Source of the DNA: Sweltsa coloradensis | Taxonomy: Eukaryota; Arthropoda; Insecta; Plecoptera; Chloroperlidae | Length of the DNA stretch: 64,000 bases | Reading direction: 5' to 3' | Assembly (NCBI GenBank): GCA_024449915.1 | Contig: JAMZAV010000962.1 | Coordinates: 326,838 to 390,837 of the forward strand | Shown here: positions 10,792-22,295 of the stretch, piece after piece | Layout: the number at the start of each line of letters is the position of its first letter | How positions within the stretch are numbered: the first letter of the stretch is position 1 | Position numbers and translations under genes: made by a program | Notes under the pieces: generated by a model | What the model was told of the DNA's origin: nothing | The model's input: only the letters and a program-made list of their open reading frames with translations | The model's database searches: none

Positions 10792-11134
10792 TTGTAAAAA
10801 GCCATAAATTAGATTGCCATTTATGCATGTGTTCTGCAAAGAACTTGAGATACAGCCCCTTGGCGTTGCGGGCTCTGGACGGCATGCCGTAGACGGAGAG
10901 GTGTTTTGGCCCGATCTGCTGGATCCAGGTGTCCCGGAAGTAGACGAGGAAGGAGTCGAGCGGCTCCGTGATCAAGTCGCTCTGGGCAAGGTGTACGATC
11001 TCTTTGAAACCATCTGCGATGAGGTCGGGCGGGAGGAACGGGACGGCCATGCACATCCACACCAACTGTCTCCAGCGTAGAACCTCATTGAGGGCGGCTT
11101 TCAGGCCGAGGGAGCGACACTTCTTACAGATTGC
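10792..11134 (-). CDS. MULE-derived gene, exon with the third catalytic region
   Basis: Acceptor GCTCCCCAG ends at 11135; 114 open codons plus one base; donor GTAGGC at 10791-10786. It starts AICKKCRSLGLKAALNE, which follows the GCWYSFAD end of the previous exon exactly as the GC…F…(Q/D)…LGL block runs in MULE transposases. Then come VPFLPPDLI and YFRDTWIQQIGPKHLSVYG, both typical of the family. Where MULEs have RTNN…EGWH with the catalytic Glu, this reads SRARNAKGLYLKF: Lys at the Glu position (window residue 238). This suggests a protein without DDE catalysis. In-frame and undamaged although a transposon lies 23 bp beyond its donor. Confidence 0.88.
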
Positions 11135-11400
11135 CTGGGGAGCAAGGAACAAACATTTTATTTTGATGAGTGGCCCTACAAAACCTAGCATAGGATGGAA
11201 TAACACGAGTGTTCAGCCCTTTTTGCTTAAATTGTTTTACGTATTTGGCAGCTAGCAAGTGTGTCGGCACATTCGTTGAAATTTAGAAATTTAAAATAAC
11301 TATTAACTGATAAGTCATGCTTGCATAGATAGGCCTAACAACATTACAAGCAGAGAAGTTATGCCCTTCCATTTTATAATTATTATTATTATAATCAATA

Positions 11401-14400
11401 TCAAATCAAATCAAATCATTTTATTTGCCATTATCAAACTTACATTGATTTGGGCTTCGTCATACCAGTACAATACAATACACACACAATACAGACGATA
11501 CATACAGTAAGTTATACATACATAGGTACACACATAAGATATACATATATACAAGTTATATAATTCAAGTAAAGAGTAAAAACAGTTATTTGGTTAAAAA
11601 CCCATTTCAGTTGTACAGTTATATTAAAAAATGAGATAGTGAAACTAATTTTGTTGACATACTACTGTGTTTTTAACTGTCACTAGGCTTTAATGTAGGT
11701 ACTCATCCAGGTGATACATAGGTCTGTCGAGAAGATATTTTTTTTGTTTTAGTTTTAAAAGTAGCTACCTTATCCACATTTTTCAAATCTGGGGGTAACT
11801 TGTTAAAGACTTTTCTTGCCATGTAATAGAGATGTTTTTCAAATTGTTTAGTGTTATGTGTAGGGTATTGTAGAAGCAATTTGTGTTTTGTCTCATGTGG
11901 ATGGTGAATAGAGTTTTTAAAAAGGTCGGGATGCATTTTAACAAAACAGGCTGCTTTATATATATACGTGTTGGATACAGTAAGTATTTGAAGCTCTTGA
12001 AATTTCTCTCGACAGCTTTCATTTTTTTAAAAATTTCCCAGTATCCTTACCGCTCTTTTTTGTACAATTTGCACTCGTTGAATCAAGGACTTAATTGCGG
12101 TTCCCCAGGACAGTATGCCGTACGTCAATATGGAGTGAAAGTTTGCAAAATATGCTACTCGTAGTGTGGTTGGAGTTGCTAGAGAGGAAAGTATTCGAAG
12201 AGCGTACACACTTGAGTTTAGCCGCCTACACAATCCATCAATATGAGGCTGCCAAGACAGGATCTCATCCAGTACAAGGCCTAAGAAGTTGGCCATAGTT
12301 ACTGGATGAATTACTTTATTGACTATTGAGATACTGGTTGGCTCAAGGCTCGCAGAAGATTTCCACTTAAAGTGTAGTAGCTTTGTTTTCTTTTCATTTA
12401 AATATAATTTATTAGCCTGGAACCAATTGCTTATGATGCCAACCAGCTTCTCAGCTATCATTTTAGTTAGACAAAGCTGCGGACACGACAGTATTATACT
12501 GGTATCGTCCGCAAACAAAATCATAAAGAAAACGAAGACGAAAAGAATGTCATGCTTATATTTTGCACAGTAGAGTGGCAGATCGTTAATTAAAACAAGA
12601 AAAAGTAGAGGTCCTAATTAGGGATGTCAACGGGTACCCGTTACCCGCCCGTTGCCCGCAGGTACGGGTCCAATTTTCCATTACCCGTTACCCGGAATTA
12701 CCCGTTCTTTCCTTTGTCCATCGCGATCTTTTTCACGGAACAGACAATACATCGCGTCATTATACCCCTCCCCCTACCGCTCATGGCTGGCTGCTGTGAT
12801 TGTAGCGACGAGTGATTGAGTGAGATTGTTGAAGGATCTAATACGGAATTCGGCGCGGGTTGGGGGGGGGGGCTTAGAGATAGCGGCGAACAAGGCTTGA
12901 CCTTGAAGCAAACTTTACGATTTGGTTGCTCGAGACAAAACAGATGCCAATGCACCAAATTTCGTAATCGGGAGCGCAGAAACACTAAAAAATGAGTGTT
13001 ATCTGCCTGGTTGTAATGACGTTTGACTGAAGACCTACGAGTTTGCGATGACTCAAAGCTGCCGATGTGAAGACGGGAAGGGTGTTGAAATTGGACACTA
13101 CTCGCGTGTATGAATGAAACAATGACCGTAGACCTAAATTGATTCATAAGAAACTACAGTTCGGCTGGTCGCACACAGGATAAAAACAGCATAAAATAAA
13201 AATAGTTTACTGATCAAGGATAATTAGTCAACGTGTACACGTACCATCCCTAATTTCGTGTAAAGTGGAAGATCACTTTGAATGAACTGATACGGAAATA
13301 GTGCGCGGGGAGTGGGAGATCATGCATTGGGATAAAGACAAAGATTGACCTTGATCAGCCTACGATCCGATTTCGGTTGCGTACATATGCGCATGAAAGG
13401 AATGAAAATAATCAATCAGTGTTCCTTTCCGCTTGATGTAGTTGCTCCGAACCCATTAAGTCATCGTACACTAAAACATACGTGGCCTTTTACCAATACT
13501 ACTTTTCAACTGCCAATGCTTTTCTGAATCATTTGACACCCATGACGATAAATCAAACATTTACTACCCGCGGGTATCTCGGGTATCGATCGCGGGTACC
13601 CGGGTACGAAAATTTCCGGGTATCCCTAGTCCTAATACAGATCCTTGTGGCACGCCTACATGATTCTCCCTCCAACTTGAGTGAGCGTCTGAATTATCAT
13701 TCTGATTTTTTATCACCACCTTTTGTTTGCGATTTACCAAGTACGAGGTAAACCAGTTTTCCGAGGTACCTCTTATTCCATAATAGTTTAATTTCCGTAA
13801 AAGCAATTTGTGATCCACACAATCAAAGGCCTTGCTAAGGTCAAAAACACCCCTAAAGTGTCACATCCTTCGTCAAGTGATTTGTAAATCTTTTCCGTCA
13901 TTTCCGCAAAAGCAGATTCGGTAGATTTCCCCGGCAAAAAGCCATGTTGGCAACTGGAAATCAGATTATATTTCTGTAGGAAATTAAGGAGGCGTTTAGC
14001 TACTAATTTCTCAAGAACCTTAGAAAATATTGGGAGTATGCTAATGGGGCGTTTATTATTTAATTTGCTGCGATCACCATTCTTAAAAATCGGAATCACT
14101 TGGGCAAGTTTCATTTGGTCAGGAAATTCACCTGCGGAGAGAGAGCTGTTATAAATCTCCTCTAGGGGCAGTAATAGGTGATCTATACTGCGTTTTATTA
14201 TTTTAGCAGAAAGCTCATTTACATCTAGTGAGGCTTTCGGGGTTAGATCTAAAAATATTGATTTTATTTCCTCTATAGACGTAGGATGCATATACATTGT
14301 ATGAGGGTTTTCTGAGTAGCTATTCCGTAACATTTGTAAGGGATCCGTCAAAGATGATGCATCATATGAGTTGGGTTTATGGTTTGACAATTCTGACGGA

Positions 14401-14699
14401 ATGTTGATGAAAAACCGGTTGAAAGCTTCTGCTATGTCCTTTCCCTTGGTTACTATTTCATTATCTATATTCATTTTATCTAGTTTGTGTCTGCTAATGG
14501 AATCGCCTTTCTGTAAGTTAGTGTTCGTCTTTATTATGTTCCACATTGCCTTACTTTTATTAGCAGACTGACCAATATAATTGGCCACATAGTGTGCTTT
14601 AGCTGCCTTTACTACCCGTTTATAGATAAGTTTATATTCTTTTACATAGGTAATAAACCCATTTGAGCAATGCCTTGATTTAAGTATTTTGGTCAGCAT
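11401..14699 (-). mobile_element. 5'-truncated non-LTR retrotransposon with RT (broken)
   Basis: Minus strand, read from 14699 down. A pre-RT region is followed by fingers and palm blocks (LAQVIPIFKNGDRSKLNNKR, QHGFLPGKSTESA), the first Asp region, GVPQGSVLG near 13640, then FADDTSIILSC near 12500. The thumb region follows, then a C-terminal tail with a YYMARKVFNKLP motif (to about 11715). The 3' UTR ends in a (GATTT)n tail at about 11401-11420 (minus sense). Breaks: a frameshift near 13840, a hAT element inserted in the RT at 12619-13628, and further shifts near 12025. No endonuclease domain survives; the 5' border coincides with the hairpin repeat at 14703. Confidence 0.85.
12619..13628. 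mobile_element. Non-autonomous hAT-type element with GGGTACCC arrays (1,010 bp)
   Basis: 8-bp duplication GTCCTAAT at 12611-12618 and 13629-13636. Ends TAGGGATGTCAACGGG and (complement) TAGGGATACCCGGAAA. Both subterminal regions are filled with GGGTACCCG/TTACCCG words. Removing it rejoins the RT frame of the host LINE between GVPQGSVLG and the following block. A second right-end-like sequence ACGTGTACACGTACCATCCC lies inside at about 13230-13250, so the element may be a recombinant of two families. Confidence 0.92.
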
Positions 14700-14702
14700 T
14701 AC

Positions 14703-15075
14703 ACACACATAACAAAAACTTGTAGAAATACAGCCAAACCTTACACACTCAAAAGGAATGAGATCTAAAAAAGGGCCAAGCTCATCTACCCTTCCACATA
14801 AACGTACAGTGTCCCATAACAGCATCCTCGAAAAGCTTGGCAAAATAGAATTTGCGATTATTAATTTAACGTAATAGTTTATCCAAGTTCTTTTTTTCTA
14901 ATTAATTTAAACGTAATAACATGCAAATTCTATTTTGCCAAGCTTTTCGAGGATGCTGTTATGGGACACTGTACGTTTATGTGGAAGGGTAGATGAGCTT
15001 GGCCCTTTTTTAGATCTCATTCCTTTTGAGTGTGTAAGGTTTGGCTGTATTTCTACAAGTTTTTGTTATGTGTGT
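14703..15075. repeat. Long perfect hairpin (153-bp arms, 67-bp spacer)
   Basis: Arms 14703-14855 and 14923-15075 are reverse complements throughout. Both arms contain the same 47-codon open frame (MPSFSRMLLWDTV… to …FCYVC), giving mirror ORFs on both strands. The arrangement recurs at 30241-30612 with almost no change. The spacer contains two near copies of TTAATTTAAACGTAATA. Confidence 0.9.
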
Positions 15076-16479
15076 GATCTCATTACTTTTTCAAGTTCCA
15101 TTACAAAATTATTTGCTAAAATATAATATTTTTATCAAAGTTGATTTTAATTCTATGGTATTAGCAGTAACAATATAGGATGTAAAATATCTAGACCCGG
15201 ATTCATGTACATCCTGGGTATAGGTGGTATAACCATGGTATAACGACGGTATAAGGACTGGACCCCAATTCTTGAGTTCGTGGGAGATGAGTTGAAAACG
15301 CAATTTGAAAACAAAGTCGTTTTCGTTTTCGAAGGAATTGATATTCTTGAACGGTATCGTGGAAAACGTCATGGGTTGTGAGTTGAAAGCATTGATATTA
15401 ATTAAACCCCTATAGTAGGCTAGATTAGCAGTCTCCTATACCTCCGCACAGGCGCGAGCGTAGCAAATTGAAGACTCAACCGGCCCATTTCAAGATGGCG
15501 ATTTGGTGTTTTAATTTATGCTTTTTTAATGCAATAAAGTATTTTACTGGATTGTTTGATATGGTTTTAGCTTGTGCAGCATGGTATTAAACAAAAGAAA
15601 CAATACGAAGTGATTGCATAAGGGAATTTAGTAATCATTTGGTGTTAAAGGCTAGTATGCTTACCTGTCAACCTGGCGGCAATCTTGAGAACTATTTGAC
15701 CACAAATCGCTCCCATTTGATTAACATGTAAACTGTCATTTTAAGATGGCTTCTAATTGTACCGGAAGTGGACCACCGACTGCTGGTCTAGCCAATTATA
15801 TAGGATGTCTATGGTTGAAAGAGTATCACGAAATCCAAACACTTTAAAAAGATTTGCGTATAGCAAAGAGCTCGAAAAAGTTCTATATTTATTCTAGATG
15901 GCAGTGCCTTCATAAACGCGGGCCAATCGAAAGACAAGTTGTATGAAATGATTTGATTGTTGCAATTATGTAAACAAACAGTTGAGCAAGTTCATATCAG
16001 AACTATGTTGTGCTGGCCTAGGGTTGGCTAGGCTTGTCAAACATGTAATGTAAGTAAAAATTTTATCTAGTCCTATAGCCAAATGGAACTTTAGTCCTAC
16101 ACTTTTGCATTATAAATAATTTTCCACATCTGGGCCTAGGCCTGGGACGGTTTCTGATTTGTTTTATGAGAGTATAATGACACCTTTTCTCGTTCCACAC
16201 AAAGAAGAAAAATTTTAAATGTCCGCTATTTGTTTACGTATCGCACTTTCCCGCCTAACTCTGCTTATACCGTCAACAAGTGTCAAGTAACTATGGTTAC
16301 TTGTTGATTGTATGCCAAGTGTTTAAGGCTTATTTTAAAACCTTTATTTGGAAGCCTTCCAACAAACTTTTTCAACTTTTTTTTTCAAAAGAGACTATAT
16401 TTCTATAACCTTAATGTCCATGTAAAATATGAACATTGTAGTCCCACCCGTCTGGTCAGAATCGCGGGCCGACGTATTA

Positions 16480-16537
16480 GATGTTAGCAGTAGCAGTAGT
16501 AGGCAGTAGTAGGCAGTAGTAGGCAGTAGCTAACATC
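16480..16537 (+). repeat. GCAGTAGTAG minisatellite bracketed by inverted GATGTTAGC
   Basis: GATGTTAGC at 16480-16488 and its complement GCTAACATC at 16529-16537 enclose AGTAGGC-type repeats, giving a stem with a repetitive loop. The related block at 33745-33805 has fewer units and a decayed right stem. Confidence 0.6.
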
Positions 16538-16785
16538 CTTAAAGTGATTTTGAGCATGTTTCAAGCCATTTTTTCACCAAGAAGGAATAATCGTACCCCA
16601 ATAAAATTTGGCATGTGTTGTCAGGTACCTAAATCCCCTCGATTGTGATAGTTTTCAAGTTCACATCACGTTACATGACGGCTGGGTAACACCTCGAAAT
16701 CACCCCAACTCTGCTTGGTGTATAAGGTGCTTGAGTGTGTAGCGCACCGCGGCTTGGCTGCGGCGCCTTAACGGGCACCTAGATT

Positions 16786-17250
16786 AACCTAGAAGTAGAG
16801 ACTTTTATACCTTTGGTAATCCAGTTAAGAGTCTACCGGAGTTTGGCCTGTAGGCCTAAGTTGGTGATAATGGGAGCTTGAAAGAGGCACTGGAGGTGGG
16901 ATTTCGCAAATGTCACTCAGAATATTCTAAAAATAGCCGTCCAATAGACGGCCGCAGGTGCAATGTACGGCTGTGGCTGCACGATGTACTGCAGAAGCTC
17001 CGATACGGTGCGGCGCCGTGAGTCCGGTCTACGGCCCGCGAGGCGCGAAGCACTATTATTTCACATCGTTCGCAGTCTCGCTCCGTGGACGAGTTACAAC
17101 AGAGGGTGCTAGATCTAGGGTGATTGAGTAAATTTTATGATCAGGAAATTCCAAATTGGTTATTAATGTATGTGATGAATGAAAAAAAGTGTATAAATCT
17201 TACCGACTGAAAACTGTGGAATCGAAACACACCCGTAAGAAGTATATGTA
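16786..17250. other. No gene resolved; GC-richer patch
   Basis: About 16940-17105 is GC-rich with CGG/GCC words (GGTGCGGCGCCGTGAG) but has no long open frame or repeat border I can define. Confidence 0.2.
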
Positions 17251-17476
17251 TATTATACTCAGGCTTGTAATATTAACTGGTAACTGCTTTTTATGTAAAT
17301 TAATTAATTTTTAATTTTAAATTTTAAGTCTGATTTTAGTTTTTATTTTGGTTGAGTTTTATTAATTGTATATGTATTTTATTGTGTGTATATTGTATGA
17401 AATATTAATATGTCTGTATGGCTACTAGCGCAGAGTCGCTAAATAAAGACTGAATTGAATTGAATTGAATTGAATT
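17251..17476 (+). mobile_element. 3' end of a non-LTR retrotransposon with (TTGAA)n tail
   Basis: A T-rich, UTR-like sequence ends in CTAAATAAAGACTGAATTG followed by repeated TGAAT units. An AATAAA-like signal directly before a short tandem tail is typical of LINE 3' ends. No coding part remains. Confidence 0.45.
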
Positions 17477-17640
17477 CGAAACGCTGATTTAAGACCACAA
17501 GACATACTTGAGGCATGATTGGTACATATTTTAATCTACTTATTATTACAATTTATTATGCGTGCGTACGTGTAACGTGCCGTTTATTGCGCTATAGCTA
17601 CGTACATAAGTATACCATAAAATTAATATGGTTATGAATA

Positions 17641-18739
17641 GGGTAAGGGAACTAGTTCTGGATCGGGGTTGAGTGTGGATCAAATCTTTGGGCTTGTGTA
17701 AGTTCTACATGTAATGTACTAGTTGCACTGTCAGTATATTTTTCTGATGAATTGATCCAAGGAGCATTGGAATTGCACACTGTCATCACCAGGTTGAGTC
17801 ATTTGTCAACTTAAGTAGAAATAGTCAACAATGATATCAAAATGGTTGCCGTTTGCAACAGACGCAATTGATATACACATGCATTTATCATTGTAACATT
17901 TCATCAGTTATTAGCACAGCTTTCAAACTTTGTCAGAATTTTTATTATTAGTTTTGCTAAAAATTGACTGTAATAGGTTTACTGTACAACTACTCAAAGC
18001 ACCCTTGCGGGTGTCTACAAATAAGAGGTTTTTGTCCGTTTTTTTAGATCGTAACACCATGTTAAATGAATAGGACATATGCAGCAAGCCTAATAGTGTT
18101 TAAAAACCAAGTTAAAAGTAATTTAGGCACACTTATTTTTAGAGCTTGTCTTAACAGATGCAAATCTAAAAAAAAAAAAAAAATGTTTTGGTCTAGCCTA
18201 ATTTTTTAAATATTTTTTTTCAAAATTTTGAATTTGATATAAATTTGTGTTAAGAATATTTGGCTTATAAAATTTATACTCAGGTGTTAGCTCTTGTCTT
18301 TGTCTTTAAATTTTGTATTGAAAAAAAAATTGTGGTTAGCATAATTGCTGCAAATAATTCACAATTACAATTTTGATCCACAACTAATCCGGGGACTGAT
18401 TGTGGATCAATGCTGATACCGGGCGTCCAGAATCAAATTTGTCAGGTGCGGCTGCATCACTACTTATGAAACATATCAATGAACCCCTGATATCAATTTG
18501 AAAAGTTTTAGGCTGATGATCCACAACTGATACCCAGGTATCAGTTCTGGACCAAAGCACTACTTTTTTTAATTGGCTCATTTTAGTACCTTCGTAAACT
18601 TTTTTTAAATTTTTTCTTTTGCAAACATTGTCGGAAAGTTAATCAATAAGAATATAGTATGTGGGAGTAACAAAAAAAAAATCCTGATACTCAAAATGTG
18701 AATATTGCTTAACCCGATCCAGAACTAGTTCCCTTACCC
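17641..18739. mobile_element. TA-flanked inverted-repeat element (1,099 bp)
   Basis: Inverted ends GGGTAAGGGAACTAGTTCTG and onward (27 bp, perfect over GGGTAAGGG…GATCGGG) at both borders, flanked by TA on each side (17639-17640, 18740-18741). Inside, GATCCACAACTGAT-like words recur in both orientations (18377, 18402, 18518). No transposase. The TA duplication fits the Tc1/mariner group but the termini are not a type I recognise. Confidence 0.75.
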
Positions 18740-18741
18740 TA

Positions 18742-20844
18742 CATTTAATCAGGATGATATTTTAGCTAGCTGTGCAAAGCCACCTCCTGATGCAACCATG
18801 CACTGATCCATTGATGACTGGTATATAAGAATGGGAATTTGAAATGGCTTCTGAAGAAAGTGCTGTTTTTTATTATTCATTTGACATTTGAATATTCAAT
18901 ACGATTGAAACTCGTCACATTTTCTTCTATCAAGTCCGTATCCATAAAAGTACAGTATGTATAGTGTACAACAATAGTACCTATCATTGAGTTTATGCTT
19001 CCGATTATTTTCTGACTGCATTGAACGGAAAGATGAAAAGAGTCAACTATTCTCCGGCCTTTTGATTATGACATTTTGTTCTGTAGGTGGCGGCCTAACA
19101 TAAACATTTAAATAAAACAAATAAACATAAATATTTAATATTCGTACAAACTATTTCCATGATATACCTATACATTCAATTCATTCAAATGTATTTCTTC
19201 AATACCTATACCCAATAGCTGTACCCAATGGCATCCAATGTAATGCACGTATGCTACAACGACGGCAAGGCACGTATGTTAATTAATGACGTGAAAAAAT
19301 AATTGTGAAAGGAGAAGGAACACCAATGTAATGTGTGTTGAAATTATGAAACGGTAACGAATTTCTTTCGAAGTATATTTTTGTTTTCTTAATTGCGTTA
19401 TTATATTATTATTTCTCGGGACATTTGAAATAACCTTTCACATTATTTTCTCTATTCAAAAATGCATTAATAAATTTTAAAGCAACACCATTTCTCGCTA
19501 AGTCAAATACGTAACGAAGTACATCATTGATACAGAATGAACATTGCTGCCTTCATTTGTTGTGTCAATATTATTATTACTTGCCTTTTATAGTCACATG
19601 TTTACAAAAATTATGATATTTTGATCAGTATATAACCATTGTGTAAATGTTGAAGTACAACTTCAATTCGGCTTTCGATTTCGATTCACTGGTGTGACCG
19701 TTTTGCTGTAATGAGCCAATGAGTGCATGAGAGCTCGAACCAAGTCCATTTGGATTAAAGAAAAAACTGTATTTTTACTACATGGAATCAACTCTCTGGC
19801 ATTATTCCCTTCCGCCTTGCATTGACGTACTAGACCATCCTCGGAAGGTCGGTAGAAGTGCGTAAAGGTTGTATATAAAATTATACTTATTAAAGTGTTG
19901 AATGACTCATCGCCGGGCATAGGCAATGTGTTCTGTTATTGGATCACTCGAGGCGGCAGGCCGCAAATGCATATTACACGAAAACACGTCTCTATGTTTG
20001 TTGTGTCCGTTTGGAACAAATTTTCCAGACCATAAATATTTCGACATGTCTCCAGCATCTCTGACATGGCATTTGTCGAACCCTGCATGGCTTACCGTTA
20101 GAGGTAGCTCATGCATAACGCGTGAGACTCTGATTTGGAAGGAAACGGTTGAATCCCGTCACCAGCAATCCTAGCTGAAAGTTTCATCCGGGAATTCTTG
20201 AGCCCTTAGGCGAATGCCGGGATGCAAGCCTATTTTAGTTTTTATTTCTAGTGCAGTGCGTACAATGTTTTCACTCATATTCAATTAACAAATTCTGTAA
20301 TCAGCAAAATACATACTAAATATGTACGTCGTCTCTAATGCTTAGTTGGTTGGAATCCGCCCGGAGAGTGAAAATCCTGAGATCTATAATATGGCCGTGG
20401 AGACAATTTTTAATTTCTGTTTCATGATAACCCACCAATGCACTTCTCAGGGCTAAACAAAATTATACGAACATGTCAATCGTGTGGATGTGTGCGTGTG
20501 TCAATACAGTGGATCTACTGAAACACGCGCCATCGAAATAATGGATGGTCCTGTAGAATCGAACACAAAATAATTCCAAAACTGAGCCCTACTCATATTT
20601 TTATATGCACATTACAACAAACTACAATCACTGCGTGAAATGGTCCCCCTATCTCGAGCGGAAAATTTATTAGTTATGTTTTATTTTATTAAATCCACAC
20701 AAATATTAAGTTCCATTAAAAAAAGTAAATACGGCCTAATACAAAATTTTAATAGTAGACCGTATAATACATTACCGTTAGACTACGTTTTAGCATTGTT
20801 TTCCAACGAAAATAATATCGACTCTAATACATTATATTTACGAG
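18742..20844. other. Intron sequence without resolved features
   Basis: AT-rich, with short frames only (e.g. 19663-19926, 20640-20870), none with recognisable domains. No repeat termini found. Confidence 0.25.
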
Positions 20845-20876
<32 letters not shown>

Positions 20877-20896
20877 TATATATATATATATATATA
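20845..20896. repeat. (TA)n microsatellite
   Basis: Nearly pure TA for about 50 bp, interrupted by TAATTA. It adjoins the tail side of a tRNA-derived repeat, as SINE tails often do. Confidence 0.85.
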
Positions 20897-20906
20897 ATTC
20901 AAAAAG

Positions 20907-20982
20907 TGACTACACCGGGGTTTGAACCCGGTACCTTAGCTGTCCGGGCTATGCTCTTACCAACTGAACTATGCAGCCACCA
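20907..20982 (-). repeat. tRNA-derived SINE head (minus)
   Basis: The minus strand reads GGTGGCTGCATAGTTCAGTT, then an A-box-like GGTAAGAGCA and a B box GGGTTCAAACCCC. The acceptor side ends GTGTAGTCAC. It resembles a tRNA but is repeated at 21023 and 21261, so it is a SINE or tRNA-related repeat and not a single functional tRNA gene. Its 5' flank (20983-21020) is an inverted copy of the flank of the 21261 copy. Confidence 0.7.
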
Positions 20983-21022
20983 ATTTAAAACTGTCTTATT
21001 CTTGGTCTATTTTGTACATTAC

Positions 21023-21145
21023 ATGTACGGACAGCTAAGATCCCGGGTTCAAACCCTGGTGTAGTCACTTTTTTAATTTTTGTCTAAAGAGCTAACATAA
21101 CAGAGTCATAGTCGCCTACTTATAAAGCCAAGGTTAAACATCGTA
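21023..21145 (+). repeat. tRNA-derived SINE, 5'-truncated copy
   Basis: Has the B-box half (CGGGTTCAAACCCTGG), GTAGTCAC and the body shared with the copy at 21261 (AGCTAACATAACAGAGTCAT…AAGCCAAGG). The A-box half is missing. Confidence 0.65.
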
Positions 21146-21260
21146 TATCCCAACTCTAGGGTTATAGAGATGGTTTGTATTCTCTAGTTTTTTTCAGTGC
21201 TACTCTACGCACGTTATTAACAATGTACAAAACAGACCAAGAATTAGACAAATTTAAATT

Positions 21261-21412
21261 GGTGGCTGCATAGCTCAGTTGGTAAGACAAGCCCGGACAG
21301 CTAAGGTCCCGGCCCGGGTTCAAACCCCGGTGTAGTCACTTTTTAATTTCTGTCTAAAGTACTAACATAACAGCGTCATTGTCGCCTACTATAAAGCCAA
21401 GGTTAAACATAT
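21261..21412 (+). repeat. tRNA-derived SINE, full head and body
   Basis: GGTGGCTGCATAGCTCAGTT (A box) and GGGTTCAAACCCC (B box), then the body TTTTTAATTTCTGTCTAAAG…AAGCCAAGGTTAAACAT, ending at TATATATA where the next element begins. A minus-strand body fragment is at about 23668-23745. Confidence 0.7.
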
Positions 21413-21417
21413 ATATA

Positions 21418-22223
21418 CTAGGAAAACGCTTAAGTCCCGCCGCGTTGTTGGATGAGCGTAATTGGTGCATTGAGCTGCCATGTGTTATGCGGATTTTCTG
21501 TTGTTCTGTGAAAAAATCACTACCGGTACTAAGTTAAAGATATTTTTAAAATTAAATTAAATTTAATAAAAAATTTAATTTAATTTAATAAAAAATTAAC
21601 TTAAATTTTAATTTTTTTTAATTAATCGTAATTTTAAAAAAGGAAAAAATCGTAATATTGAAATTTTCATAAGAAATAATTATTTGATTGCGCACAAATT
21701 TTACAAGAATATATTAATTCATAAAATTAAGGTTCTGTATAAAAATCATCACAATAGGATAAAGCATGTAGGTGTTATAAGCTGGAGAAATTTTAAAAAT
21801 TGAAAAAAGGCGTAAAATTGCGATTTTCGTAAAAAATATTTTTTTGATAACGCTCAAATTTTACATGAATATATCAATTCATAAAATTAAGGTTCTGTGA
21901 AAAAATCATTACAATCGGACAAAGCATGTAGGTGTTGTAAGTCGAAGAAATTTTAAAAAAATCGAAAAAAATCGTAAAATTGCGATTTTCATGAGAAATT
22001 TTTTTTCGATTGTGCTCAAAAACGTGGCAGTTCTAAGTTCAGAGATTTCGAAGACCTCCATATAATTTCATCGCAATCGGAGTATCGGTTTAGCCAGAAT
22101 CGTGCTAACAAACAGACAAAAATACAAAAAAAAAGAAAAAAAAAAAACTTTCCGGATTTTTTTCTCCAGTGTAGTGAAATGGAATCTTCGCTTCGCTCGC
22201 TACGCTCGCTACGCTCATCCAAT
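21418..22223 (+). mobile_element. CTAGG-family Helentron-like element, GGATGAGCG subfamily
   Basis: Starts CTAGGAAAACGCTTAAGTCC, with inner inverted word TTGTTGGATGAGCG. It ends CTCGCTACGCTCATCCAAT. The body is AT-rich with repeated phrases of the type TTCATAAAATTAAGGTTCTG and TCGTAAAATTGCGATTTTC. Non-coding. Confidence 0.8.
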
Positions 22224-22295
22224 AAAACCATCGACCCAAGTCAAATATTATTACACACACAACACGAAATGTCTTACATTTACCGTATTCTATAA

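Larger units (their letters stand above)
14703..16785 (+). mobile_element. Repeat family with terminal hairpin, copy 1
   Basis: A unit of about 2.08 kb. It starts with a 153-bp-arm hairpin (14703-15075), continues through non-coding sequence to about 16202, and ends with a block finishing GCGCCTTAACGGGCACCTAG. The same left 1.47 kb is at 30241-31712 and the same right 0.4 kb at 33652-34055, in the same order. The right block shares CCATGTAAAATATGAACATT with the interiors of CTAGG-family elements, and its end is the complement of CTAGGTGCCCGTTAAGG, so it may belong to that superfamily. Confidence 0.6.

Noticed and set aside
14703..15126. Frame MPSFSRMLLWDTV… found on both strands here and again at 30.2-30.8 kb
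   Set aside because: It is the hairpin arm read in each direction. The 351-codon frame at 13788-14843 simply joins the arm to the LINE.
20907..21340. Functional tRNA genes
   Set aside because: Three related copies share a 3' body and TA-rich ends and the D and anticodon arms are irregular, so a SINE explains them better.
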